A DNA stretch of 64,000 nucleotides from Mucilaginibacter sp. 44-25 (lineage in GTDB: Bacteria; Bacteroidota; Bacteroidia; Sphingobacteriales; Sphingobacteriaceae). A program made the position numbers and the translations under genes. The stretch is from assembly GCA_001898335.1 (NCBI GenBank), contig MKTS01000003.1, forward strand, positions 558,001 to 622,000, read 5' to 3'. The notes under the pieces are model-generated. The model had not been told where the DNA came from. It was given only the letters and a program-made list of their open reading frames with translations, and made no database searches. This document shows positions 16,835-26,059 of this stretch, piece by piece. Numbering within the stretch: the stretch's first letter is position 1; each line of letters opens with the position of its first letter.

Positions 16835-17806
16835 ATGAAACATGTTTCCATCCTCATTATCAATGAAGCGGTTTTAGCCAGCATTGCCGACCCGCGCATC
16901 ATTTTTACCGGGGTAAACGATTTTTTACAGGCGGCTGGTAAACCACCAGCATTTAAGGTGCAACTGATAGGTTTGGAAAGAGAAGTGCATTTGCATGGCG
17001 GGTTGTTCACGGTACACACAGATGCCCTGATCAGCGAGGTGAAACACACTGATCTCATTATCATCCCCGCCATATCCGGTGACATTGAAACAACCTTACA
17101 ACTCAACGCGCCGTTTGTGCCCTGGATAATTGAGCAGCATAAAAAGGGGGCCCAGGTGGCAAGCCTTTGTATCGGAGCATTTTTGTTGGCCGCTACCGGT
17201 TTGCTTGACGGAAAGGAGTGCAGCAGCCATTGGCTCACTGCCCCTCAGTTCAGGGCGATGTTCCCGAAGGTGACGTTGGTTGACGACCGCATTGTTACTG
17301 AGCAGAACGGACTTTATAGCAGTGGAGGTGCCACCTCTTACTGGAACTTATTGCTATACTTGATAGAGAAGTATGCGGGGCGCGATATGGCTATTATGGC
17401 GGCTAAGGTTTATGCCCTGGAGATAGAGCGCAAAAGCCAGTCGCCTTTTATTATGTTCAACGGGCAAAAAGCGCATGAGGATGAGCCGATAAAAAAAGCC
17501 CAGGAATTTATTGAGGCCAATATTGCCGACCGCATATCGGTGGAAGATTTGGCCATGCGCTACGCAATAGGCAAGCGCCAGTTTGAGCGCCGCTTTAAAA
17601 AAGCCACCAACAACAGCCCGCTGGAGTATATACAGCGCGTTAAAATTGAGGCCGCTAAAAAACAGCTGGAAAGCAGCCGTAAAAACGTTAACGAGGTGAT
17701 GTATGGTGTTGGCTATGCCGATACCAAAGCGTTCCGTACGGTGTTTAAAAAGATTACCGGCCTCTCGCCAATTGAATATAAAAGCAAGTACAGCCAGATA
17801 AATTAA
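16835..17806 (+). CDS. GlxA-type transcriptional regulator (DJ-1/PfpI plus AraC HTH)
   Basis: A 323-residue protein. The N-terminal two thirds is a class I glutamine amidotransferase-like DJ-1/PfpI domain with the nucleophile-elbow cysteine in ASLCIGAFLLA. The C-terminal 95 residues form an AraC-type double helix-turn-helix (ISVEDLAMRYAIGKRQFERRFKKATNNSPLEYIQRVKIEAAKKQLE and EVMYGVGYADTKAFRTVFKKITGLSPIEYKSKY). GlxA-like regulators sense small metabolites through the first domain. No obvious target gene lies beside it. Confidence 0.9.
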   Translation: MKHVSILIINEAVLASIADPRIIFTGVNDFLQAAGKPPAFKVQLIGLEREVHLHGGLFTVHTDALISEVKHTDLIIIPAISGDIETTLQLNAPFVPWIIEQHKKGAQVASLCIGAFLLAATGLLDGKECSSHWLTAPQFRAMFPKVTLVDDRIVTEQNGLYSSGGATSYWNLLLYLIEKYAGRDMAIMAAKVYALEIERKSQSPFIMFNGQKAHEDEPIKKAQEFIEANIADRISVEDLAMRYAIGKRQFERRFKKATNNSPLEYIQRVKIEAAKKQLESSRKNVNEVMYGVGYADTKAFRTVFKKITGLSPIEYKSKYSQIN

Positions 17807-17830
17807 CCGGCGTATTAACGCCGGCCAATG

Positions 17831-18910
17831 TTATTTTTTACTGAAACTTACCTGGAATAGTTTGTTCCATTTTTTGCCGGTAACAAATATGCGTTTGGTG
17901 GCCTTATCGTAGGCAATGCCGTTAAGTACATCAGCCTCGGTATTGCGCTGGCTTTTCGGATACAGGCTGCTCATGTCTGCACGTTGTAAAACAGCGCCAG
18001 TTTTGGGGTCAATTACCAATATGTTATCGGTATTGTAAACATTGGCATATAGTTTTCCATCAATATATTCCAGTTCGTTTATCTCGTTCACCGGCCCTTT
18101 ATCATCATAAACATCAATGTAACCGGTTTGCTGGTAAGTATCTTTATTCAGGAACCAGATGCGGTTGGTGCTATCATCCATGTACAGCTTATTGCCATCG
18201 TAGGTTACGCCCCATCCTTCAACGCCCACATTATTGTTAAAGGTGTTTTTTAGCTCGAAGGTCTTGCGGTCAAAAACGTAGCCTATTTTTTCTTTCCAGG
18301 TCAGCATCATTATTTTATCGCCAATCACTGCTATCCCTTCCGCGAAAACCTTCGGGTCGATCATTTTTTGTTGTAAGATTTTGCCGGTTTGCAGGTTGGT
18401 ACGTACCAGTTTAGATTGCCCGTCGGCAGGTACACCCGGAGGAGGGTCTAAATAACCGCCGCTGCTTTCGTAGAAGCCGTTGTCGGCATATATCAGGCCT
18501 TCGGTGTAAAGGCTGATATCATGCGGGTATACTTTTTCTACTTTAAAGCTTAGTTCTTCCGGAGCTTTGGCCGGCAACAGCACAATGTTGGTAGTAACAT
18601 CCTGTATCTTACCTGCCTGGTAAACATGCGCGGTGATCATTCGCGCGCCCAGCGGCAGACTATCTGTTTTCAAGCTTACCGCCGATGAGTCTTTTTTGGA
18701 AGCGATACGGGTAGAATCGAGCATGTACACCACCGAATCAACTTTGGCATCCTTGGGGAAAGCCAGTTTAATAGCAACGGCATCGCCTGTTTTGTAGGAG
18801 GTGCCGGCATCGGGCGTTATGGAAAAATCCTGCTGGTTATCTTTATCACTGTGGCAGCCCCAGGCAAATAATAAAGTAAAGGCTGATAAAAGAACTAATT
18901 TTTTTTTCAT
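17831..18910 (-). CDS. Glutaminyl-peptide cyclotransferase, lipoprotein
   Basis: About 359 residues from the ATG at 18910 (MKKKLVLLSAFTLLFAWGCHSD), where the cysteine after the signal sequence looks like a lipidation site. The C-terminal 250 residues match the plant-type glutamine cyclotransferase beta-propeller (Glu_cyclase_2): YTEGLIYADNGFYESSGGY, VEGWGVTYDGNKLYMDDSTN, INELEYIDGKLYANVYNTD, VLNGIAYDKATKRIFVTGKKWNKLF. It would form N-terminal pyroglutamate on exported proteins. The first 120 residues form an extra Ig-like or beta-rich domain. An upstream in-frame start adds 12 residues that spoil the signal peptide. Confidence 0.88.
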   Translation of the reverse strand: MKKKLVLLSAFTLLFAWGCHSDKDNQQDFSITPDAGTSYKTGDAVAIKLAFPKDAKVDSVVYMLDSTRIASKKDSSAVSLKTDSLPLGARMITAHVYQAGKIQDVTTNIVLLPAKAPEELSFKVEKVYPHDISLYTEGLIYADNGFYESSGGYLDPPPGVPADGQSKLVRTNLQTGKILQQKMIDPKVFAEGIAVIGDKIMMLTWKEKIGYVFDRKTFELKNTFNNNVGVEGWGVTYDGNKLYMDDSTNRIWFLNKDTYQQTGYIDVYDDKGPVNEINELEYIDGKLYANVYNTDNILVIDPKTGAVLQRADMSSLYPKSQRNTEADVLNGIAYDKATKRIFVTGKKWNKLFQVSFSKK

Positions 18911-18914
18911 GGTA

Positions 18915-19283
18915 TCAGGTGGCAGTGGGCCAAAAGGCATCTTCAATATGTTTTATGGTATGGGTATTATTACGGTTAAAAAGCACAGATATTATATCAA
19001 ACCGTACTTCGCCGGTATGGTTTATTAAATAAATGTATTCATCGGCAGCCTGTGCCATCAGGCGTTGCTTGCGGGCGTCAACAAAATCTTCGGGTAAACC
19101 AAAGCCGGTACCGCTGCGCGTTTTTACCTCGGTAAATATAATCACCTTGTTTTGATAAGCAATCAGATCTATCTCGGCTTTTCCGAATGTCCAGTTTTCA
19201 TCCAGTATCTCGTACCCTGCGCCTTCTAAAAACGCTTTGGCCAGCGCTTCGCCTTGTTTGCCGAGATCGTTATGGGTAGCCAT
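18915..19283 (-). CDS. yraN: YraN / UPF0102 family nuclease-like protein
   Basis: A 122-residue protein of the YraN family, which has a restriction endonuclease-like fold. The family signature is intact: GKQGEALAKAFLEGAGYEILDENWTFGKAEIDLIAYQNKVIIFTEVKTRSG, with the E-D-ExK active-site pattern. Its role is uncertain; Holliday junction or DNA end processing is often suggested. Its ATG overlaps the dnaG stop codon by one base, so the two genes are translationally coupled. Confidence 0.9.
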   Translation of the reverse strand: MATHNDLGKQGEALAKAFLEGAGYEILDENWTFGKAEIDLIAYQNKVIIFTEVKTRSGTGFGLPEDFVDARKQRLMAQAADEYIYLINHTGEVRFDIISVLFNRNNTHTIKHIEDAFWPTAT

Positions 19284-21208
19284 TATTTGAGTATCACGGA
19301 GCCTAAGTAATCGGATATATGCTTTTCTACCTTTTTCATGTGCATATACTGGTTTAGCAGAATCTCCTGGTCGGCGGCTTCGGTGGTGGTTTGCAATTGC
19401 TTGCGCAGGCTTTCCAGTATCTTGCCCACTTTTTGCTTTTTCAGATGGAAAATGGCTCCCAATATGGTGGCCTTCATGTTAGCTTGTTCATCGGGCACCA
19501 TAATTTTGTGCATCTCGTACCAGTTTTCGCTTAGCGCATATTTGGTGGCTAACAGGGTAACGGTCAAATCAACAATGCCTTTGTCCGGGTAATGGATAAA
19601 GTGCTGGTCCTCGGGCAAAACACCATTTTCCAGCTCCTGGCAGTATATTTCTATAAATTGCTTGCAAACGGGCTGGTCAAACTCCACATCGCTTAGTTCG
19701 GCAATCATAAAAGGCCCAATGTAGGTGTTGGCTATGCCATCCCAGTCAATCATTTTATTACCATACAGTAGGAGCAGACGAACAATCTCTTTTTCCTGGG
19801 CGTCCGACTCCCTGACCAACTTTTCCTGTGGCTCATCAAAAAATTGCGGTTCATCGGGCACGGAAGGCTCGGTGCGAAAGGTTTTGTCGCCATCTTTCTT
19901 CGCCTTAGCCTGGCGCATTTTGTTCAGCTCAGATAACAGGGCGCGTTCATCTATCTGTAACTGGTTGCTGCACTCTTTAATAAATACCGACGCTTTTATC
20001 GAGTCCGGTATTTTGGAGATGCTTTCCACGATCTCCCTAATAACCTCTGCCTTTTTTATAGGGTCGTTTCCGGCGTCTTTTAGCAGGATATCAGTCTTGT
20101 AAAGAATAAAATCCTTTTTGTTATCCTCTATGTGCTTTTTAAATACGCTGGTACCAAAAGTTTGTACAAACGAATCCGGATCGTGCCCGTCAGGGAAGAG
20201 CACTACTTTTACGTTGAGGCCTTCTTCCAGTATCATGTCCAGCCCGCGCAGGGATGCTTTAATACCTGCCGCGTCACCATCGTATAAAATGGTGATGTTT
20301 TTGGTCAGGCGGCCAATCAGGCGTATCTGTTCAACGGTGAGGGATGTACCCGATGAAGCCACTACGTTCTCTATGCCGGCCTGGTGTACCGATATTACAT
20401 CCGCGTAACCCTCTACCAGGTAGCAGTTATCCTCCTCGCGTATGGCGCGTTTAGCAAAGTATAGTCCGTAAAGTACGTTTGATTTATGGTAGATCTCCGA
20501 CTCCGGCGAGTTAACGTATTTTGGTACGTTCTTATCCTTCTTTAGCGTTCGCCCGCCAAAAGCGATCACCCTGCCGGTGAAACTATGGATAGGGAACATG
20601 ACCCGGCCGCGGTACCGGTCGTACAACGAGCCATTGTCGCGCTTTACTGACAGACCACTATCCACCAAAAACTCTTCCAGGTAGCCATCTTTTAAAGCTT
20701 GCCCGGTAAAAGCCTCCCATTGATCAGGCGAGTAACCTAACTCAAATTTTTTAATGGTATCGGCGCTAAACCCGCGTTCCTTAAAATAACTTAAGCCAAT
20801 ACTTTTGCCTTCATCTGTCTCCAGCAAGCTTTCATGGAAGAATTTAGCCGCGTAGCCCGATACGATCATTAAACTTTCGCGCCGGTTATCTTCTTCACGG
20901 TTCTCTTTGTGTTCAACCGTTTCCTCTACCTCAATGCCATATTTTTTGGCCAGCCATTTTAAAGCTTCGGGATAGGTGAACTTTTCCAGTTCCATTAAAA
21001 ACGTTACCGCGCTGCCGCCTTTCCCGGATGAAAAGTCTTTAAAAATGCCCTTGGCCGGGGATACCGTGAACGATGGTGTTTTCTCGTTTACGAAAGGAGA
21101 TAGTCCTATAAAATTGGCGCCGCGTTTTTTTAGCTGTACAAACTCGCCTATCACTTCCACAATATCTGTGGCTTCCATTATGCGGTCGATAGTTGGCTTG
21201 GTGATCAT
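19283..21208 (-). CDS. dnaG: DNA primase DnaG, zinc ligands replaced
   Basis: A 641-residue replicative primase. The catalytic core is standard: GRVIAFGGRTL, NCYLVEGYADVISVHQAG with the TOPRIM glutamate, and TILYDGDAAGIKAS with the metal-binding DGD. The N-terminal CHC2 zinc-ribbon framework is recognisable, but all four ligands are replaced: S37 and V40 where CPFH is expected, D58 and S61 where CFGC is expected (GLSPFVNEKTPSF, KDFSSGKGG). The C-terminal helicase-binding part is long and charged. A TAATTTTG promoter element lies 22 bases before the ATG. Confidence 0.95.
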   Translation of the reverse strand: MITKPTIDRIMEATDIVEVIGEFVQLKKRGANFIGLSPFVNEKTPSFTVSPAKGIFKDFSSGKGGSAVTFLMELEKFTYPEALKWLAKKYGIEVEETVEHKENREEDNRRESLMIVSGYAAKFFHESLLETDEGKSIGLSYFKERGFSADTIKKFELGYSPDQWEAFTGQALKDGYLEEFLVDSGLSVKRDNGSLYDRYRGRVMFPIHSFTGRVIAFGGRTLKKDKNVPKYVNSPESEIYHKSNVLYGLYFAKRAIREEDNCYLVEGYADVISVHQAGIENVVASSGTSLTVEQIRLIGRLTKNITILYDGDAAGIKASLRGLDMILEEGLNVKVVLFPDGHDPDSFVQTFGTSVFKKHIEDNKKDFILYKTDILLKDAGNDPIKKAEVIREIVESISKIPDSIKASVFIKECSNQLQIDERALLSELNKMRQAKAKKDGDKTFRTEPSVPDEPQFFDEPQEKLVRESDAQEKEIVRLLLLYGNKMIDWDGIANTYIGPFMIAELSDVEFDQPVCKQFIEIYCQELENGVLPEDQHFIHYPDKGIVDLTVTLLATKYALSENWYEMHKIMVPDEQANMKATILGAIFHLKKQKVGKILESLRKQLQTTTEAADQEILLNQYMHMKKVEKHISDYLGSVILK

Positions 21209-21230
21209 GCGTGGCTAAAAATTCGGGCTG

Positions 21231-21238
21231 CAAAATTA
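21231..21238 (-). promoter_or_regulatory. Candidate -7 element TAATTTTG for dnaG
   Basis: On the minus strand TAATTTTG fits TAnnTTTG exactly and ends 22 bases before the dnaG ATG, giving a predicted leader of about 15 bases. Confidence 0.45.
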
Positions 21239-21349
21239 GTGTTTTGCGGCTTTTATAAAGGTATGAAATTCTAATTAAATGGCTTTACCGGGCGTGATGT
21301 AACCCAATCAATCACCTAATTCAGCGTAAAAAGATTGTAGGGGAGAAAC

Positions 21350-22315
21350 TTAGCGGTAGTTTTTACAAATTTCCTGTATGGTTTCGCTGAGGGGCCTGAA
21401 CTGGTAGTTAAAGGCCTTCCTGATCTTACTGTTGTCGAACTCACGCGTTACAGATGCCGCCCTGGCGCTAACTTTATCTATGGCCGGGCTGCTGCCGGTA
21501 ACCGCTCCCCAAAGTGCCGCGGCACGCCAGGCAACCTCCATCATCCAGGGGCGGGCAAGTTTCACTGGCGCTTTAACACCCATACATTCGGCTATTTCTG
21601 TAAAAAGTTGTTTGTAGGCACGGTTTTCTCCGTTAATGATAAACCGTTCGGCGGTAATATCGCTTTCCATTAACGCGATCATGCATTTGGCTACATCGCC
21701 CACATCCACAAAACCCATGGTGCCTTCCGTATAATATTTAAGGCCATTGCGTACGGTTTCAAATATTTGGCCGCTGCCCTCTTTGCCGGCGCTGGCACCA
21801 ATAATAATGGTAGGGTTTACAATAACGGCATCCAAACCCTCGGCTATACCCCGCCAAACTTCCATTTCGCTTTCCAGTTTAGATAGCGCGTAACCATCGG
21901 TTTCGGTAGTGGGGTCGAGATGGTGTTTCTCGCTGATCTTCTCACCCTCCGGGGCTTCGCCAACAGCCGCTACCGAGCTGGTATGCACCATCCGGATTTT
22001 GTACAGGTTGCAAAGGTTAACCAGGTTGGCCGTTCCGATGATGTTGGTATGGATCATGGCCTCCTTATCAGCTTGCCGTAAGGAAACAAACGCGGCGCAA
22101 TTGTACACTTTTGTTACCCCGGTTAAGGCTTCTTCCATCGCGTCCGCATCCAGCAGATCGGCAGTTACCCATTCAATCCTATCACCAAAGGGCTGCAAGA
22201 TAGCGGGAATGGCAGATGAGGTCCTCTTGCTGCAACGGATGCTATTGCCACGCAGCACCAGCTCTTTTGCCAGTTCTGCACCTAAAAAACCTGTTGCGCC
22301 GGTAACGAGAATCAT
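21350..22315 (-). CDS. NAD(P)-dependent epimerase/dehydratase (extended SDR)
   Basis: A 321-residue extended short-chain dehydrogenase. The cofactor site is LVTGATGFLGAELA at the N-terminus, with the catalytic serine region VHTSSVAAVGE and YALSK as the YxxxK pair. VNPTIIIGAS follows as in NAD-dependent epimerases and dihydroflavonol reductase-like proteins. Substrate unknown; relatives act on nucleotide sugars, flavonoids or sterol-like ketones. It is a single gene. Confidence 0.87.
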   Translation of the reverse strand: MILVTGATGFLGAELAKELVLRGNSIRCSKRTSSAIPAILQPFGDRIEWVTADLLDADAMEEALTGVTKVYNCAAFVSLRQADKEAMIHTNIIGTANLVNLCNLYKIRMVHTSSVAAVGEAPEGEKISEKHHLDPTTETDGYALSKLESEMEVWRGIAEGLDAVIVNPTIIIGASAGKEGSGQIFETVRNGLKYYTEGTMGFVDVGDVAKCMIALMESDITAERFIINGENRAYKQLFTEIAECMGVKAPVKLARPWMMEVAWRAAALWGAVTGSSPAIDKVSARAASVTREFDNSKIRKAFNYQFRPLSETIQEICKNYR

Positions 22316-22337
22316 GCTTCAAATATGCGATATTTTT

Positions 22338-22430
22338 AGATGTGCAGATATGCAAATGGTAGATTAGCCTGCAGTTTGTATATGAGATTGCTTTTTAAAG
22401 TCATTTGCATATTCGCACATCTGCACATCT
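22338..22430. repeat. Inverted word repeat (TGCACATC / TGCAAATG)
   Basis: The left arm (22338-22358) reads AGATGTGCAGAT then ATGCAAATG; the right arm (22402-22430) is its reverse complement with eight extra bases at the junction. Further copies of the word continue to 22468 (TGCACATTTGCACATCC). It fills the gap between divergent genes; frames across it give only Cys/His/Met-rich nonsense. Confidence 0.75.
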
Positions 22431-22476
22431 TTTTTTTCTGCACATTTGCACATCCACATATCTGCACGTCCAAACC

Positions 22477-23658
22477 ATGTCTTTAGCTGATTTTTTTTCG
22501 CCCATAGATCTAAAGAAGATAGTCCCCAAAAACGGTTACTATACCAGCCAGTTAGGGAGTAAAATAGAGCACTATTCAGTTGATTTCCCTTCAATGGAAG
22601 ACAAGGTGGACATTGCCATTATCGGTGTACTTGATGATCGTAATGCCGTTAATAACCACGGCTGCGCCCTTGCGCCCGACTACGTACGCGAAAAGCTTTA
22701 TCAGCTTTATGAGGGTAGCTACAACACCAAAATAATAGATCTTGGCAACATTGCCCGCGGCGAAACTGTAGTAGATACCTATTACGCGCTTAAAACCGTA
22801 GTTGAGGAACTGATGAAGAAAGATATCGTCCCCCTTATTATTGGGGGCGGACAGGACCTTACCTATGCGCAGTACCTGGGTTACGAACACATGGAGCAAA
22901 AGGTTGACCTGCTGGTGGTAGATGCACAATTTGATTTGGAAGACGACAGCCATCCTGAAACCATTGAGGCAACTTCTACATCATACCTCAGCAAAATTTT
23001 CCTGCACGAGCCTAATTACCTGTTCAATTACAGCAATATGGGTTACCAAACCTATTTTGCCAGTCAGGATAGTTTACGGGTGATGGAGAAATTGTATTTT
23101 GATGTACACCGCCTGGGTGAGCTTACACAAAACATAGCTGTATCCGAACCCATTATCCGCAATGCAAACATGCTGAGTTTTGATATGGGCGCCATTCGCT
23201 CATCAGACGCGGCAGCCAACGGCAATGCCAAACCAAACGGCTTTTACGGCGAGGAAGCCTGCCAGATATGCCGCTATGCCGGTTTTAGCGATAAGCTGAG
23301 CTCAATAGGCTTTTATGAGTTTAACCCGGCGTATGATACCAACGGACAAACGGCCATGCTGCTGTCGCAGATGATATGGTATTTTATTGATGGCTTTTAT
23401 AACCGAAAGAAAGATTTCCCGCTGAACCCAAGATCGCAATACCTTATCTACAAAACCAGCCTAAAGCATGATGACCACGAATTGGTATTTGTAAAAAGTA
23501 AAAAAAGCGATCGGTGGTGGATGCAGGTTCCTTATCCAACGGGAGGGTCAAAAAACGAACGCTTTCACCTGGTGCCTTGCCGATATGAGGATTACCGCAC
23601 GGCGGTTTCCGGCGAGATGCCGGACCTGTGGTGGCGGACTTATCAGAAATTGAACTAA
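22477..23658 (+). CDS. Arginase-fold protein with altered metal ligands
   Basis: About 393 residues from the ATG at 22477; the open frame upstream is repeat-derived and excluded. The arginase/ureohydrolase fold is recognisable, but ligands differ: GGGQD at 123-127 (usually GGDHS), DAQFD at 149-153 (usually DAHxD) and SFDMGAI at 234-240 (usually SxDxDxxDP). Three of the six usual manganese ligands are thus changed (two His to Gln, one Asp to Gly), while D149, D153 and D236 remain. Such proteins are often annotated formimidoylglutamase or arginase, but classic binuclear-manganese activity is doubtful. It ends 49 bases before the TlpA-like gene. Confidence 0.8.
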   Translation: MSLADFFSPIDLKKIVPKNGYYTSQLGSKIEHYSVDFPSMEDKVDIAIIGVLDDRNAVNNHGCALAPDYVREKLYQLYEGSYNTKIIDLGNIARGETVVDTYYALKTVVEELMKKDIVPLIIGGGQDLTYAQYLGYEHMEQKVDLLVVDAQFDLEDDSHPETIEATSTSYLSKIFLHEPNYLFNYSNMGYQTYFASQDSLRVMEKLYFDVHRLGELTQNIAVSEPIIRNANMLSFDMGAIRSSDAAANGNAKPNGFYGEEACQICRYAGFSDKLSSIGFYEFNPAYDTNGQTAMLLSQMIWYFIDGFYNRKKDFPLNPRSQYLIYKTSLKHDDHELVFVKSKKSDRWWMQVPYPTGGSKNERFHLVPCRYEDYRTAVSGEMPDLWWRTYQKLN

Positions 23659-23707
23659 AGGCAATTTAACCAGGCGCTTACACGTTATAAGTACTTTAAT
23701 TAATTTA

Positions 23708-24880
23708 ATGAAAAAACTATTGTTCTCTGTGTTGGCGTGCTTACCGGCATTGTCATACGCGCAAACGGCTAAAGATTTTACTGTAAATGGTAAAGTAGCT
23801 AATGGGCCAATGCCTGCGAAAATTTACCTGGTTTACCGCGTTGGCGATAACAACATTACCGACTCTGCCACCGTGGCAAATGGTACGTTTAACTTTAAGG
23901 GTGCCGTTGCAGAACCCATTACTGCCAGCCTTTTTCTTGACCGTAAAAACCTGGGCTTTTCAAAATATATTGATACCAATTTCCCCGATGGGAAGCCTTC
24001 AGCAACAGCCGATGGTTTAATGTTTTTTCTGGAACAGGGTGGTATCAACATCAATGTAAAAGACTCTATATCAAAGGCTGATATAACAGGGTCTAAACTG
24101 AACGAAGAAAATAAGGAACTCAAAGGCCTGTTGCAGACCATAACCAATAAAGCACAGTCCCTTGCCAATGAGGCCCAAAAGGCTACCGAAACGCAGCAAC
24201 GCTCGGCAGCTTTTCAGAATAATATGCAGGCCAGGTACAAAGCCCTGCAAGACGAACAAAAATCCATACTTAAAAACTTTATTAACAGCCACCCTGATAG
24301 CTATCTGAGTTTACTCGCGTTATCCAGCTATGCAGGCCCATCTCCCGATGTTAATGAGATAGAACCTTTATTTGAGTCGTTATCAGACAAGGTGAAAAAA
24401 ACTGATGGTGGCATAGCCATGAGGAATGGTATTGAAGGCTTCAAGATAACGGCAATAGGTGCGGTAGCGCCTGATTTTACACAGAATGATGTAAACGGAA
24501 AGCCGGTTAGCTTATCATCATTCAGGGGTAAATATGTTTTGCTTGACTTTTGGGCTTCATGGTGCCCACCATGCCGCCAGGAAAACCCCAATGTGGTTAA
24601 GCTGTATAATAAATACCGGGGCAAAAACTTTACAGTATTAGGGGTGTCTTTAGACAAAAATACCGGTAAAGAGGCCTGGCTGGCTGCTATCAAAAGTGAT
24701 GGACTTACCTGGACACAGGTATCAGACCTGCAATACTGGAACAACATGGCGGCTAAACTTTATAACGTACAATCCATCCCTTCAAACTTCCTGATCGATC
24801 CGCAGGGGAAGATCGTTGCCAAAAATCTTCGTGGCGATGATTTGGACGCTGCTTTAGAGAAATATTTGGGTAAGATTTGA
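23708..24880 (+). CDS. TlpA-like thioredoxin lipoprotein/periplasmic protein with DUF4369 (first copy)
   Basis: A 390-residue exported protein: signal peptide ending SYAQ, N-terminal DUF4369 beta-domain (about residues 20-120), a charged helical linker, and a C-terminal thioredoxin-like AhpC/TlpA domain with the redox motif WASWCPPCRQENP. It would act as a periplasmic thiol-disulfide oxidoreductase. A paralogue with a CGPC active site follows 47 bases downstream, so this is a tandem duplication. The linker is rich in Gln, Lys and Ala and likely coiled-coil. Confidence 0.9.
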   Translation: MKKLLFSVLACLPALSYAQTAKDFTVNGKVANGPMPAKIYLVYRVGDNNITDSATVANGTFNFKGAVAEPITASLFLDRKNLGFSKYIDTNFPDGKPSATADGLMFFLEQGGININVKDSISKADITGSKLNEENKELKGLLQTITNKAQSLANEAQKATETQQRSAAFQNNMQARYKALQDEQKSILKNFINSHPDSYLSLLALSSYAGPSPDVNEIEPLFESLSDKVKKTDGGIAMRNGIEGFKITAIGAVAPDFTQNDVNGKPVSLSSFRGKYVLLDFWASWCPPCRQENPNVVKLYNKYRGKNFTVLGVSLDKNTGKEAWLAAIKSDGLTWTQVSDLQYWNNMAAKLYNVQSIPSNFLIDPQGKIVAKNLRGDDLDAALEKYLGKI

Positions 24881-24927
24881 TTTTAGCGGTTTTTACCGCA
24901 TATTGCGTCTGATAACTAAACTAAAAC

Positions 24928-26040
24928 ATGAAAAAAATTATATTCGCAGCTTTGGCCATACTCCCGGCTATAGCTTCGGCGCAAACCGGCAAATTTACTA
25001 TACAAGGCAAGTTAGGCCACATCAGCGCACCTGCTAAAGCTTATCTGCAATATCGCAAGGATGGTAACATAGCCGTTGACTCAGCCGTGTTACAAGACGG
25101 TAAATTCACCTTTACGGGCGATGCCGGTACCGTGCCCATGAGCGGTTATTTGTTGCTGAACAAAAAAGGCGATGGTATGCGTAAATCACGCGATTACCAT
25201 TCGGTTTTTATTGAGCCTGGGACCATCACCGTTACCTCGCCTGATACATTAAAGAGTGCCGTTATTACCGGCACCAAAACCAACAAGGAAAGCGCAGAAC
25301 TACAGGTGGCATTAAAACCCGTGAATGATGCCTACACAGCGTTGGAAGAGAAACAGAAAAATGCTACCGATGCTCAGAAAGAGGCCTTAGCTAAGCAGGA
25401 AAAAGCTATTGAGAAACAGGAAGCGGCCATAAATAAGAAGTTTATTAAGGAACATCCTGGCTCTTACCTGAGCCTTAGCGCCCTGCAATCATTCGCGTAT
25501 AGTGCCGATTATACCGACCTGGCCCCATTATATGAGGGTTTATCGCCAGAGATAAAAGCCTCAACCGGCGGTAAAGAGTTTGGTGAGCTTTTGCCTAAGC
25601 TAAAAGCGGTAGCTTTAGGTGCTACCGCGCCTGAGTTTACCGAAACAGATACGGCAGGCAAAGCTGTGGCTCTTTCATCTTTCCGTGGTAAATACCTGCT
25701 GGTTGATTTTTGGGCATCATGGTGCGGCCCATGCCGCATGGAGAACCCGAACGTGGTGAAAGCTTACAATAAATATAAAAACAAGAATTTCACTATCCTG
25801 GGTGTTTCATTAGACCGTCCAAATGCTAAAGCGGCATGGTTAGGGGCCATCCACAAAGATGGTTTAACCTGGACACAGGTATCTGACCTGCAATTCTGGA
25901 ACAGCAAAGCTGCCGCGTTGTACGGTGTACGTGCCATACCGCAAAATTTCCTGATCGACCCGAATGGAAAGATCATCGGTAAAAACCTTACCGGCGGCGA
26001 TCTGGAAAACAAGCTGGAAGAACTATTTGGGAAAATATAA
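24928..26040 (+). CDS. TlpA-like thioredoxin with DUF4369 (second copy)
   Basis: A 370-residue paralogue of the preceding gene with the same layout: signal peptide (ending ASAQ), DUF4369, a Lys/Gln/Glu-rich coiled-coil-like linker (LEEKQKNATDAQKEALAKQEK) and a TlpA domain with WASWCGPCRMENP. The differing active-site dipeptide (GP here, PP in the first copy) suggests different redox potentials or partners. A strong hairpin terminator follows and also serves the convergent purD gene. Confidence 0.9.
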   Translation: MKKIIFAALAILPAIASAQTGKFTIQGKLGHISAPAKAYLQYRKDGNIAVDSAVLQDGKFTFTGDAGTVPMSGYLLLNKKGDGMRKSRDYHSVFIEPGTITVTSPDTLKSAVITGTKTNKESAELQVALKPVNDAYTALEEKQKNATDAQKEALAKQEKAIEKQEAAINKKFIKEHPGSYLSLSALQSFAYSADYTDLAPLYEGLSPEIKASTGGKEFGELLPKLKAVALGATAPEFTETDTAGKAVALSSFRGKYLLVDFWASWCGPCRMENPNVVKAYNKYKNKNFTILGVSLDRPNAKAAWLGAIHKDGLTWTQVSDLQFWNSKAAALYGVRAIPQNFLIDPNGKIIGKNLTGGDLENKLEELFGKI

Positions 26041-26059
26041 TTGAGTCATTATGCTTCGC

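Noticed and set aside
22338..22468. Possible CRISPR array
   Set aside because: The repeat units are 7-12 bases, degenerate and inverted, with no regular 20-50 base spacers and no cas genes.
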